Below, one piece after another: positions 23,232 through 32,096 of a DNA stretch of 64,000 nucleotides (within the stretch, counting starts at the first letter, position 1; each line of letters starts with the position of its first letter). Position numbers and translations under genes: made by a program. The stretch lies in assembly GCF_009904055.1 (NCBI RefSeq), contig NZ_WYDP01000005.1, positions 365,732-429,731 of the forward strand. Direction: 5' to 3'. The DNA comes from Rubellimicrobium sp. CFH 75288 (GTDB taxonomy: Bacteria > Pseudomonadota > Alphaproteobacteria > Rhodobacterales > Rhodobacteraceae). The notes under the pieces were generated by a model. It worked only from the letters and a program-made list of their open reading frames with translations, searched no databases and was not told where the DNA came from.

Positions 23232-24721
23232 TGCGCCTGTCGAACGCCGCCCTGTCCCGCCTGCCCGCCGCCGTCCGAGTGCCCCGCTACGACCGCGCGG
23301 CCCTGTCGCCCGGCATCGTCCATATCGGCGTGGGCAACTTCCACCGTGCCCATCTCGCCTGGTACACGCATCGCCTGTTCGACGAGGGCCGGGACCACGA
23401 CTGGGCCATCATCGGCTCGGGCGTCCGGCCCCAGGACGCCGCCATGCGCGACCGGCTGGCCGCGCAGGACTGGCTTTCCACGCTGATCGAGCTCGACCCC
23501 GCGGGCGAGCGGGCCGAGGTGATCGGCCCCATGATCGACTTCCTGCCCGTCGAGGAGGGCCACGCCCCCCTGATCGCGCGCCTCGCCGACCCCGCCATCC
23601 GCATCGTCTCGCTCACCGTGACCGAGGGGGGCTACTTCATCGACCCCGCGACGGGCGGCTTCGACGCGGACCATCCCGACATCCGCCACGACGCCGCCCA
23701 TCCAGACCGACCCCGCACCGCCTTCGGCGCGATCGTCGCGGGCCTGGCGCGGCGCCGCGCGGCCGGGCACACCCCTTTCACGGGGCTCAGTTGCGACAAC
23801 CTCCAGGGCAACGGCCACGCGCTCGCCCGCGCGGTCCTGTCGCTCGCGCGGCTCTCCGACCCCGGCCTCGCCGACTGGATCGAGCGGCACGGCGCCTTCC
23901 CGAACTCCATGGTGGACTGCATCGTGCCCGCCACCGGCCCGCGCGAGATCGAGGCCGCCCGCCGCCACGGCATCGAGGATGCCGCCCCCGTCACCCACGA
24001 GAACTTCCGCCAGTGGGTGCTCGAGGACCATTTCCCCGCCGGCCGCCCCTCCTGGGAGGCGGTGGGCGCCACCTTCAGCGACGACGTCGCCGCCTTCGAG
24101 GCGATGAAGCTGCGCATCATCAATGCCGGCCACCAGATCATCGCCAATCCCGGCGAGGTGCTGGGCCTGTCGCTCATCGCCGAATGCATGGCGCATCCCC
24201 TGATCGCCGGGTTCCTCGCCCGCGTCACCCGCGACGAGATCGCCCCCCTCGTCCGTCCCGTCCCCGGCATGACGCCGCTCGCCTATGCCGAACTCGCCGC
24301 GCGGCGCTTCGCCAACCCGGCCGTGCGCGACACCGTCCGCCGCGTGGCCTTTGACGGCTCCTCGCGCCACCCGGGCTTCGTGCTGCCCACGATCCGCGAC
24401 GCCCTGCGCGAGGGCCGCCCCGTCTCCGGTCTCGCCCTGGCCGAGGCGCTCTGGGCGCGCATGTGCGAGGGCACCCGCGAGGACGGCACCGCCATCGAGC
24501 CCAACGACCCCCACTGGCCCGCGCTTCAGGCCGCCGCCCGCGCCGCCCGGTCCGACCCGCGCGCCTGGCTCGCCCAGCGGGCGATCTACGGCGACCTGGC
24601 CGAGGCTCCCGCCTTTGCGGCAGCCTTCGGCCCGTGGCTCGACCGGATCTGGCGCGACGGGGTCGCGACGGCGTTGGGGGCCTATGTCGCGGCCGGAGAC
24701 GATTCCGCACCCGCGGCCTGA
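23231..24721 (+). CDS. mtlK: Mannitol 2-dehydrogenase family protein
   Basis: A long-chain polyol dehydrogenase of 496 residues that converts mannitol (or arabitol/fructuronate relatives) with NAD. The N-terminal signature IVHIGVGNFHRAHLAWY is at 29-45. The catalytic Lys-x4-Asn-x2-His triad is visible in MKLRIINAGHQ near 293-303, and TVTEGGYFID near 133 is also characteristic. Its ATG overlaps the SDR stop. It is the last gene of the operon and its 3' end overlaps the convergent sulfotransferase-like gene by 40 bp. With SmoS it would feed fructose into central metabolism. Confidence 0.9.
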   Translation: MRLSNAALSRLPAAVRVPRYDRAALSPGIVHIGVGNFHRAHLAWYTHRLFDEGRDHDWAIIGSGVRPQDAAMRDRLAAQDWLSTLIELDPAGERAEVIGPMIDFLPVEEGHAPLIARLADPAIRIVSLTVTEGGYFIDPATGGFDADHPDIRHDAAHPDRPRTAFGAIVAGLARRRAAGHTPFTGLSCDNLQGNGHALARAVLSLARLSDPGLADWIERHGAFPNSMVDCIVPATGPREIEAARRHGIEDAAPVTHENFRQWVLEDHFPAGRPSWEAVGATFSDDVAAFEAMKLRIINAGHQIIANPGEVLGLSLIAECMAHPLIAGFLARVTRDEIAPLVRPVPGMTPLAYAELAARRFANPAVRDTVRRVAFDGSSRHPGFVLPTIRDALREGRPVSGLALAEALWARMCEGTREDGTAIEPNDPHWPALQAAARAARSDPRAWLAQRAIYGDLAEAPAFAAAFGPWLDRIWRDGVATALGAYVAAGDDSAPAA

Positions 24722-25737
24722 CCGGCTCCGACCAGTCGCTCCAGCACCCGCTCGAAGAGCGCCCGCTGCCGCCGGGTGAGCCGGTCGCGCACCTGCTCGC
24801 GCAGCCGGTCGGCCGAAAGCGCCTCGTCCGGGTCGGCGGGCGGGACCGGTTCGCCCGCCTCGATCGCCACGCCGTGACGCTCGGCGATGATCGCGCGGTC
24901 CTCCTCCCAGCGGGCGCGGATCGCGTCGATCAGATCCTGCGACAGGAAGGTCGCGAGCCGCCGGGGCCCGTCGCCCGCGTGCAGGAAGGCCATCTGGATC
25001 GGATGGAGGACGGCATGATCCAGGCCCTCCTGCTTGGCTGCGGCCAAGAACAGGATCTGGTCCCGCTCGAAGCGCTTCGTGTTCTTCCGCTCGATCTCCG
25101 CTCCGCCTTCCGCAAAGGCCGGCACGCCGATGATGGCGCCGAAATCGGCCAGAAGCCGGTTCCCCGCACGGACCTGTTCGAAGGCGCGCACGATGATGCG
25201 CCCGTAGGGCGCAAAGTCGTCCAGCATTCCGGCATAGCCCTGCGTCAGGTATCGCGTCAGGGCCGGATGCCGCTCGATCGGGTGGCAGAAGGGACCTGCG
25301 CCGGCGATGGTCTGCGCATAGAGCGACGTGATCCAGGCGGTCGGCTCGCGCAGATAGGCCAGCACCTCGATCGAGGCGTGCCGGGCCAGATCGCTCCAGA
25401 CCTCGGCCCTGATGAGGCCGCCGCACAGAAGCTGGTTCTCCTGCGACACGATGCACAGGCGGGAACCGGGATCGCCCCGCCATCGCGCCAGGCTCTCCTG
25501 CCAGAGGCGGTCCTCCTCGGGCGTGTTGGACAGGCGGGAATAGGCATAGCCGAGGATGCTCCGGTGGAAGACCGCGTCGCTGCTCCGCGTGACATCCGCA
25601 TCCTGGGGGAAGGGACCGGGCACGAGCACGCCCGCCTCCTCCAGCAGGAGGGCGGCATGAGAGAGCTGCGCCTGGATGCTCGTCGTGCCGGTCTTGGGCA
25701 ACCCCACATGGAAGAGGATTGTCTTGGGTGCTGACAT
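24682..25737 (-). CDS. Sulfotransferase-like protein
   Basis: A 351-residue protein with a PAPS-binding sulfotransferase P-loop, LFHVGLPKTGTTSIQ at about 8-22, and a second PAPS-type region near 125-135 (EVLAYLREPTAWITSLY). Such proteins transfer sulfate from PAPS to carbohydrates or small molecules, but many bacterial relatives are uncharacterised. The ATG at 25737 gives the natural N-terminus; an in-frame TTG at 25752 is less likely. The gene stands alone, divergent from otsA and overlapping the 3' end of mtlK by 40 bp. A role in sulfating surface glycan is possible because cysQ, which clears PAP, lies at 37374, but that link is only an inference. Confidence 0.75.
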   Translation of the reverse strand: MSAPKTILFHVGLPKTGTTSIQAQLSHAALLLEEAGVLVPGPFPQDADVTRSSDAVFHRSILGYAYSRLSNTPEEDRLWQESLARWRGDPGSRLCIVSQENQLLCGGLIRAEVWSDLARHASIEVLAYLREPTAWITSLYAQTIAGAGPFCHPIERHPALTRYLTQGYAGMLDDFAPYGRIIVRAFEQVRAGNRLLADFGAIIGVPAFAEGGAEIERKNTKRFERDQILFLAAAKQEGLDHAVLHPIQMAFLHAGDGPRRLATFLSQDLIDAIRARWEEDRAIIAERHGVAIEAGEPVPPADPDEALSADRLREQVRDRLTRRQRALFERVLERLVGAGQAAGAESSPAAT

Positions 25738-25909
25738 CTTGGCTTTTGGCAACCGCTCACATTATCTGCGCGCACTGTTCTTCGCCCCGTCGTTGCCGTC
25801 AAACGGAAAAGTCGGGGGCGAAGCGGACGGCCCCGACCGGCTGGCCGGAGGGCGGACCCTGCGGTGCAGCCGGCGCGTTGGCCCGTGTCGCTGGAGGGGA
25901 GAAGCTGCC

Positions 25910-27295
25910 ATGGGCCGTCTGGTCGTCGTCTCCAACCGCGTCGCCGCCCCCGGCGAGACGCGCGCGGGAGGGCTCGCCGTCGCCCTCGCCGAGGCGCTGG
26001 CCGAACGCGGCTCGGGCGTCTGGTTCGGCTGGTCGGGCGACGTGGTCCCGCGCGAGGTGCGCGGCGTGCGTCTGATCGCCGAAGGCACGACCGAGTTCGT
26101 CCTGTCTGACCTGACCGAGGCCGAACACGAAGGCTACTATCTGGGTTTCGCCAACCGGGCGCTGTGGCCGGTGTTCCACTACCGGGTCGATCTGGGCCGC
26201 TTCGACGAGGGCGAGTTCGACTGCTATGCCGCCGTCAACCGCCGGCTGGCACGCGCGCTTCTGCCGATCCTGCGCCGCGACGACCTGATCTGGGTCCACG
26301 ACTACCACCTGCTGCTCTTCGGTCAGGAGCTGCGCAACGATGGCTGGCAAGGCGCTCTGGGATTCTTTCTCCACATTCCCTTTCCGGCTCCGGAGGTGTT
26401 TGCGGCCCTGCCGCAGCATCAGCGTCTGGCCCGCGGTCTGGCGGAGTTCGACCTGGTCGGCTTCCAGACCGAGCGGGATGCGGCCAACTTCCGCCGCTAC
26501 ATGGCCGACAGCCACGGGGCCGAGCTGCTGGCGGACGGGCGCCTGCGCGCCTTCGGACGCACCATCGTCGCGCGCGCCTTCCCCATCGGGATCGACCCGG
26601 ACGAGTTCGGCCGCCTCGCCGAAAGCGACGAGGGCCGCGACGCGGCCGCGCGCGTGGCGCGGATCACCGGCGACCGGGCGCTGGTGATCGGCGTGGACCG
26701 GATGGACTATTCCAAGGGCCTGCCCGAGCGCGTCCATGCCTTCGGCCGTCTGCTGGACGACAACGAGGACCTGCGCGGCCGCGTCAACCTTCTCCAGATC
26801 GCTCCGCCGTCGCGCGAATCCGTGGACGCCTACCGGGACCTGCGCGAGGAACTCGACCGGCTCGCCGGCCGGGTGAACGGGGATTATTCCGACCTCGACT
26901 GGACCCCGATCCGCTACCTGGCCCGCAGCTACTCGCGCGGGGTGCTGGCCGGCCTCTACCGTCTGGCGCGCGTGGGGCTGGTCACGCCCCTGCGCGACGG
27001 GATGAACCTCGTGGCCAAGGAATACGTGGCGGCGCAGAACCCCGACGATCCGGGGGTGCTGATCCTGTCCGAGTTCGCAGGGGCCGCCGAACGGATGGGG
27101 GCTGCGCTTCTGGTCAATCCGCACGATGTGGGCGCCACCAGCGAGGCGATCCGCCGCGCCATCGAGATGCCGCGCGAGGAGCGGCAGGAACGCTGGCAGG
27201 CGCTGGACCGCGAGGTGCGCGAACACGACGTCACCCGCTGGCGGCGCGACTTCCTGTCTGCCCTCGACGCCCTCGCCGCCGGAGCCGCCCCGTGA
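25910..27295 (+). CDS. otsA: Trehalose-6-phosphate synthase
   Basis: A GT20 glycosyltransferase of 461 residues that makes trehalose-6-phosphate from UDP-glucose and glucose-6-phosphate. Conserved blocks are in place: VVSNRVA at 5-11, WVHDYHLLLFG near 126, GFFLHIPFPAPEVF near 150, the donor-site DRMDYSKGLPER near 263, and PLRDGMNLVAKEYVAAQ near 360. The ATG at 25910 follows GGAGGGGAGAAG. The stop overlaps the otsB GTG start (GTGA). Trehalose protects against osmotic and desiccation stress, which fits the membrane-stress genes just downstream. Confidence 0.95.
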   Translation: MGRLVVVSNRVAAPGETRAGGLAVALAEALAERGSGVWFGWSGDVVPREVRGVRLIAEGTTEFVLSDLTEAEHEGYYLGFANRALWPVFHYRVDLGRFDEGEFDCYAAVNRRLARALLPILRRDDLIWVHDYHLLLFGQELRNDGWQGALGFFLHIPFPAPEVFAALPQHQRLARGLAEFDLVGFQTERDAANFRRYMADSHGAELLADGRLRAFGRTIVARAFPIGIDPDEFGRLAESDEGRDAAARVARITGDRALVIGVDRMDYSKGLPERVHAFGRLLDDNEDLRGRVNLLQIAPPSRESVDAYRDLREELDRLAGRVNGDYSDLDWTPIRYLARSYSRGVLAGLYRLARVGLVTPLRDGMNLVAKEYVAAQNPDDPGVLILSEFAGAAERMGAALLVNPHDVGATSEAIRRAIEMPREERQERWQALDREVREHDVTRWRRDFLSALDALAAGAAP

Positions 27296-28041
27296 CCGGC
27301 GGCGACCTCCGGGCGCTGCGCCTACACGAGCGCGACGCGCTGGTGCTGGATTTCGACGGCACGCTGGCGCCCATCGGCCCCGATCCCGACGCCGTGATGC
27401 TGCCGCACGGTGCGGCCGAGGCCCTGCACGGCCTGTCGCGGCGGCTGGGCGGAGCGGTGGCCGTCCTGTCGGGACGCGACCTGCGCGACCTGGCCCGCCG
27501 CGTTCCGGCGGGGCTGTGGCGCGCCGGCGGCCACGGGACCGAGATCCTGCCCCCCCATGCCCCGCCGCCGCCGGCCCCGCCGCCGCCGCCCGAGGCGCTG
27601 CTCGCCCCCCTGCGCGAGGCGGCCCGTCACGAAGGGGTCTGGATCGAGATCAAGGGGCCGGTCGTCGCGCTGCACTATCGCGCCGCCCCCGAGGCCGGCC
27701 CGGCCTGTCTGGAGGCGGCCGGACGGGCGGCGGCCGCCCTGCCGGGGCACAAGGCCCAACCGGGCAAGATGGTGGTCGAGGTCAAGCCGCTCGCGGCCGA
27801 CAAGGGACTGGCCCTGCGCAGCCTGATGGACCGCAGCGCCTTCGCCGGCCGACGCCCCGTCATGGTCGGCGACGACGCGACCGACGAGGACGCGATGGAG
27901 GCGGCCCTTGCCCTGGGCGGGGTCGCCGTCAAGGTGGGCGAGGGACCGAGCGTCGCCGCCTGGCGGGCGGCCGATCCCGCGGCCGTCCTCGCCTGGCTCG
28001 GGCGGGAAGCGGCGGCGCCCCTGCAGGGCAAAGCGCCCTGA
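27292..28041 (+). CDS. otsB: Trehalose-6-phosphate phosphatase
   Basis: A HAD-superfamily phosphatase of 249 residues that removes phosphate from trehalose-6-phosphate. HAD motif I is DFDGTLAPIG near residue 19, motif II is AVLSGRDLRDL near 60, and motif IV is VGDDATDEDAMEAAL near 191. A short Pro-rich stretch (HAPPPPAPPPPPE, near 86-98) is inserted after GGHGTEI, which is unusual but likely a surface loop. The GTG start overlaps the otsA stop by four bases, so expression is coupled to the synthase. Confidence 0.93.
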   Translation: MTGGDLRALRLHERDALVLDFDGTLAPIGPDPDAVMLPHGAAEALHGLSRRLGGAVAVLSGRDLRDLARRVPAGLWRAGGHGTEILPPHAPPPPAPPPPPEALLAPLREAARHEGVWIEIKGPVVALHYRAAPEAGPACLEAAGRAAAALPGHKAQPGKMVVEVKPLAADKGLALRSLMDRSAFAGRRPVMVGDDATDEDAMEAALALGGVAVKVGEGPSVAAWRAADPAAVLAWLGREAAAPLQGKAP

Positions 28042-28139
28042 CGGGGGAACCGGACCGGAAAGGCGGACGTTGGGGGCACGAGCGCGGCAGCCGGTCCGCC
28101 GGCCTGCAGCGCACCCATTCCTTGCCTTGGAGAATCATC

Positions 28140-29306
28140 GTGAAACGGCTTCTTCTTTCCACCGCGCTTCTGGGGGCCATGGCCGTCCCCGCCCTTGCCC
28201 AGAACCAGTTCCGTGCGGCGATGGAGCCCACCGAGATCCGGGCCTCCGACTTCATCGGCATGCGCGTGTATGCCACCGAAACTCCGCTCGAGACGACGAT
28301 GGGCACGGGCGTGGCCGCCGATGGCACCGTGGCGGCTGACGGCACCGTGGCCGCGCCGGGCGCTGCTCCCTCGACGGGCTTCGGCGTCACCGGCATCCAG
28401 GACGGCTGGGTCGATGTGGGCCGCGTGGGTGACATCATCCTGTCGCGCGACGGCGGCATCGAGGCCGTGATCGTGGATATCGGCGGCTTCCTCGGCATCG
28501 GCGCGCGCCCCGTGGCCGTCAGCATGGACGCCATCCAGTTCGTCGCCGACAATGCCACGGCCGAACAGATCAACGACTTCTTCATCGTGTTCAACGCCTC
28601 GCGCGAGGTGCTCGAGCAGGCGCCGGAATACCAGTTCGGCACCGTCGCCCAAGGCCAGGTGGTCGAGGGCAACGGCGCGGCCGCCACGGGCGCAGCCACC
28701 GGGACGGTCGTGACGCAGGACGGCACGATGGCGGCTGACGGCACCATGGCCACGACCGGCCAGGGCGCCGCCGTGACCGAGACCGAGATGGCCGCCGACC
28801 AGACCGCCGTGGCTGCGGCCGATCCCGCCGCGGCCGGGCAGGTCCAGCAGGTCGAGGGGCAGACCACCGTGGCGCAGGACGGCACCGTCGTGACGACCGT
28901 GAACGGCGCCGACGGCACCGTGGCCGCCGATGGCACGATGGCCCAGCAGCCCGCCGGGACCACCACGGCCGCTCCGATGGCGGCCCAGCCGATCCAGCGC
29001 GAAGGCTTCCTCGCCGCCGAGCCGGAAATGCTGACCGCCGAGAACCTGACCGGCGCCAATGTCTTCGACGCCAACGACCAGAACATCGGCAACGTGAACG
29101 ATCTCGTGCTGACCCAGGACGGCCAGGTGCAGCAGATCATCGTGGACGTGGGCGGCTTCCTCGGCCTCGGCGCCACGCCCGTCGCCCTGAACATGGACCA
29201 GGTCCAGGTCCTGCGCGGCGACGGCGGAATGTTCGGCAACGAGTTCCGCGTCTATGTCCCCATGACCCGCGAGCAGATCGAGGCCCTGCCCCGCTGGCAG
29301 AACTGA
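28140..29306 (+). CDS. Secreted double PRC-barrel protein with ADGT-rich linker
   Basis: A 388-residue exported protein. Residues 1-20 are a signal peptide (KRLLLSTALLGAMAVPALA). Two PRC-barrel-like units follow, one near 35-135 and one near 300-385. Each carries the same core: VGDIILSRDGGIEAVIVDIGGFLGIGARPVAV in the first and VNDLVLTQDGQVQQIIVDVGGFLGLGATPVAL in the second. Between them is a low-complexity linker rich in DGTVAADGT, DGTMAADGT and similar units. The start is GTG at 28140, with GGAG eight bases upstream. A strong terminator follows at 29333. PRC-barrels often mediate protein or RNA contacts; here an envelope role is inferred. A different ATG-based start would lose the signal peptide. 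Confidence 0.85.
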   Translation: MKRLLLSTALLGAMAVPALAQNQFRAAMEPTEIRASDFIGMRVYATETPLETTMGTGVAADGTVAADGTVAAPGAAPSTGFGVTGIQDGWVDVGRVGDIILSRDGGIEAVIVDIGGFLGIGARPVAVSMDAIQFVADNATAEQINDFFIVFNASREVLEQAPEYQFGTVAQGQVVEGNGAAATGAATGTVVTQDGTMAADGTMATTGQGAAVTETEMAADQTAVAAADPAAAGQVQQVEGQTTVAQDGTVVTTVNGADGTVAADGTMAQQPAGTTTAAPMAAQPIQREGFLAAEPEMLTAENLTGANVFDANDQNIGNVNDLVLTQDGQVQQIIVDVGGFLGLGATPVALNMDQVQVLRGDGGMFGNEFRVYVPMTREQIEALPRWQN

Positions 29307-29332
29307 TCGCACGCGCTCCGCTCACGACCGCC

Positions 29333-29360
29333 AGGGGGCCCTTCCGGGGCCCCCTTTCTT
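29333..29360 (+). terminator. Rho-independent terminator after the PRC-barrel gene
   Basis: A perfect 9-bp stem, AGGGGGCCC (29333-29341) with GGGCCCCCT (29347-29355), loop TTCCG and tail TTCTT. It lies 27 bases after the stop at 29306 and ends the otsAB/PRC transcript before the MscS gene. Confidence 0.8.
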
Positions 29361-29432
29361 CATGTCCGAGGGTCGTGGTTGCTCCCGGCGCGGCAGGCTG
29401 GCAGGGTCCCGGCGCGACGCAGGGAGGAGACG

Positions 29433-31799
29433 ATGAGGGCGATGGCGGAGCGGCGGCCGTGGCCGGGGGGGATGGCGATCCTGCTCGGCCTCCTTCTCGC
29501 CCTCTGGGCGGCCTGTCCCGCCCCCGCGCAGGACGCACCGCCCCCCGCGCTGCCGACCGAGCTGGCCGGAGATGCGGCGATCGAGCGGCTTCTGGCCGTC
29601 CTGCGCGACGATGCGGCCCGCGCCGTCCTGATCGAACGGCTGGAAGGGCTCGATCCGGCCGGTCCCGCAGCCGGCGCCGCGTCCGAGGCCCCCGCCCCTC
29701 CCGGTCTGGCCGAGACCCTGGCCGAGCGCACGGCGACGGCAGCCGCGCGTACGGCCGCCGACCTGCGCCGCGCCGTGCTCGAGGTCGGTCGCATCGGTCG
29801 CCTGGCCGGCCAGCTGCGCGACGCGGTCGCCGCCCAGCGCACCGAGGCGCTCGCGCTGCTGGCCACCATCCTGTCCACCATCGCCGCCTCGCTCGCCTTG
29901 GGCGAATGGGCCGGGCGGATCGCGCGGCGGCGGATCGGCCCCCTGACGGACGCCGGCCCCCTGCGGCGCACCTCCGGCGCCGCGGGGGTGATCCTGCTGC
30001 GTCTGGCTGCCGTTCTGGGAGCATGGGCGCTGGGCTATGCGCTGGCCGCGCTCGTGTTCTCCGCCGGCGCCCGGCCTTCGGCCCCCCAGGCCCTCTATCT
30101 CAACGCCTTTCTGGTCTTCGGCCTCGTCCGCGTGGGCCTTAGGGCCTTCGCCAATCCCGATGCGGACCGTGAACCCGCCTTCTCGCTGCTGCCGCCCGCG
30201 ACGCAGCGCGCCGTGTTCGCGCCCCTGCGCGCCGTGGGCGGCATGGTCATCCAGGGCTTCCTGTTCGTCGTGCCGCTCGTTCATCTCTGGGCGGGCTTTG
30301 CCGCCGCGCGTCCGGCCCGGACCGCGGTGGCCACGCTCGCCGCGCTGGTCGCCCTGTGGGCCATCTGGGCGATCGCCCGGGCGCTCGATCGCAGCGCGTC
30401 GGCATCGCCCGTCCCCGCCGCCGCGCCACCGGCCGAGGAGCCCGCGCCGGCCGGTGCCGCCCCGCCTTCCGCCGAGCCGGCACCCGGCCTGATCGGCCCG
30501 CCGGCCCCGACGGCCGCCGCCGGCTCCATCCCGACCTCCGCCGCGGCCGGACCGGCCGTCGCCCGCGGCCTGCGCTCGGTCTGGCGCAGCCTCTGGCCGC
30601 CGCTCGCCGTGATCTATGTCGTCTATGCCTGGTTTGTCGCCGTCACCCGTCCGGCCCTGGTCGAGGAGATCGTCCTCGGCGGCACGATCCTGACCGCGCT
30701 GGCGATCGCGATGCTCCTGGCCGGCTTCGGCCTCCTGCGCCGCGCGCCCGCCGTGGCGGCCCCTCTCCCCCCGGGTCTCGTGGCCGCAGCCCCGACGCTG
30801 GCGCCGCGGATGGACCGCGTCGCCCGCGCCCTCGTGATCGCCCTCGGCCTCGCGCTTGCGGCCGCCGCCCTGCCGGTCGCGGCCTGGGGTTGGGGCTGGC
30901 TCGATGCGCGCGACCTGCTCGCGCGCGACTGGGTGCGGCTGGCCATCTGGCGCCTCGTCTCGGCCCTCGTGGTGCTGCTGGCTGCGGCGATGGTCTGGGC
31001 GGCCGTCGCCTCCTGGATCGACACACGCCTCGCCTCCGACCTCGGCGTGGCCCCCGCGCGGCGCCGCACGCTGCTGTCGCTGTTCCGCAACGCCTTCGGC
31101 GTCGCCGTTGGCGCGGTGGCGGTCATGGTCGCGCTGTCCCAGATCGGGATCAACATCGCCCCCCTTCTGGCCAGCGCCGGCGTGGTCGGACTGGCCATCG
31201 GCTTCGGCGCCCAGAAGCTCGTGCAGGACATCATCAACGGCATCTTCATCCAGCTCGAGAACGCGATGGATGTAGGCGATGTCGTGGGGGTGGCCGGCGT
31301 CACGGGCGGGGTGGAGCGCCTGACGATCCGCTCCGTCCGGCTGCGCACCATGGACGGGGCGACCCACATCATCCCCTTCTCCTCCGTGGACACGGTCACC
31401 AACCTCACGCGCGATTTCGGCTACCACGTGGCCGAGATCAGCGTGCCCTACGATCAGCCGGTGGATGCCGTGAAGGCGGCCATGCGCGATGCCTTCGAAC
31501 AGCTGCGCGCCGAAAGCGACTTCGCCCGCGACATCGACGGGCCTCTCGACCTGCAGGGTGTCGTCGCGCTGCGCGACACGGGGATGCAGCTGCGCGCGCG
31601 GATCCGCACCCGGACGGGCCGGCAATGGGATGTGGGCCGGCGCTATTCGGAAATCCTCAAGGCCGTTCTCGATTCCCGCGGCATCGAGATCGCGGCGCCC
31701 TCGCGCACCATCATGTCGGCGCCCAGGACGCGCCCGGCCGAGGCTGCTGCACCCGCCGTGCCGCCGGCGCCTCCGGCCCCGGAGGGCGGGCGCGGATGA
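29433..31799 (+). CDS. MscS-family mechanosensitive ion channel with long N-terminal and Pro/Ala-rich insert
   Basis: A large MscS-type channel of 788 residues that should release solutes on osmotic downshift. A signal-like segment at 12-32 ends in CPAPAQD. A helical extramembrane region follows (about 40-145), then several membrane helices. A low-complexity Ala/Pro insert lies near 325-375 (PAAAPPAEEPAPAGAAPP). The pore-lining MscS signature ASAGVVGLAIGFGAQKLVQD starts near 580, with the beta domain after it. The C-terminus is again Ala/Pro-rich. The ATG at 29433 has AGGGAGGAGA upstream. Multi-helix MscS members vary in ligand gating, so the exact trigger is unknown. Location next to trehalose genes fits osmoadaptation. 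Confidence 0.9.
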   Translation: MRAMAERRPWPGGMAILLGLLLALWAACPAPAQDAPPPALPTELAGDAAIERLLAVLRDDAARAVLIERLEGLDPAGPAAGAASEAPAPPGLAETLAERTATAAARTAADLRRAVLEVGRIGRLAGQLRDAVAAQRTEALALLATILSTIAASLALGEWAGRIARRRIGPLTDAGPLRRTSGAAGVILLRLAAVLGAWALGYALAALVFSAGARPSAPQALYLNAFLVFGLVRVGLRAFANPDADREPAFSLLPPATQRAVFAPLRAVGGMVIQGFLFVVPLVHLWAGFAAARPARTAVATLAALVALWAIWAIARALDRSASASPVPAAAPPAEEPAPAGAAPPSAEPAPGLIGPPAPTAAAGSIPTSAAAGPAVARGLRSVWRSLWPPLAVIYVVYAWFVAVTRPALVEEIVLGGTILTALAIAMLLAGFGLLRRAPAVAAPLPPGLVAAAPTLAPRMDRVARALVIALGLALAAAALPVAAWGWGWLDARDLLARDWVRLAIWRLVSALVVLLAAAMVWAAVASWIDTRLASDLGVAPARRRTLLSLFRNAFGVAVGAVAVMVALSQIGINIAPLLASAGVVGLAIGFGAQKLVQDIINGIFIQLENAMDVGDVVGVAGVTGGVERLTIRSVRLRTMDGATHIIPFSSVDTVTNLTRDFGYHVAEISVPYDQPVDAVKAAMRDAFEQLRAESDFARDIDGPLDLQGVVALRDTGMQLRARIRTRTGRQWDVGRRYSEILKAVLDSRGIEIAAPSRTIMSAPRTRPAEAAAPAVPPAPPAPEGGRG

Positions 31800-31869
31800 G
31801 GAACCCCCCGCCGGCGGGAACGTTGCCGCCGCAGAGGGCGGCAGGCCGCCCGTCACGTTCGGAGGCGCC

Positions 31870-32076
31870 ATGAACATCAACTTCACGGGCTATTCGGGGC
31901 TGTTCGGCCTCGTGGTCCTGATCCTCAACATCTGGGCCATCATCTCGGTCGTGGGCTCGAACGCCACCACCGGCGCCAAGGTGATCTGGGTCCTGGCCAT
32001 CCTGTTCCTGCCCATCCTCGGCTTCCTGGCCTGGCTCTTCTTCGGCCCGCGCAGCGCGCCGCGGCGCGGGGTCTGA
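31870..32076 (+). CDS. Small membrane protein, PLDc_N domain
   Basis: A 68-residue protein with two membrane helices (about 9-28 and 37-58) and a short basic tail (FFGPRSAPRRGV). The pattern VLILNIWAIISVV followed by ILFLPILGFLAWLFFGPR matches the phospholipase D nuclease N-terminal (PLDc_N) domain, a common stand-alone membrane protein without the enzyme part. The ATG at 31870 has TTCGGAGGCGCC upstream. It lies between the channel gene and the BrkB gene in the same direction, with 20 bp to the latter. Function unknown. Confidence 0.82.
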   Translation: MNINFTGYSGLFGLVVLILNIWAIISVVGSNATTGAKVIWVLAILFLPILGFLAWLFFGPRSAPRRGV

Positions 32077-32096
32077 GCGGACGGGGGGGGCAGGCG

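Noticed and set aside
29322..31886. An 854-codon open frame on the minus strand opposite the MscS gene
   Set aside because: Its composition is a mirror of the coding strand (Gly/Arg/His/Asp-rich low complexity) with no domain. The MscS signature lies on the plus strand.
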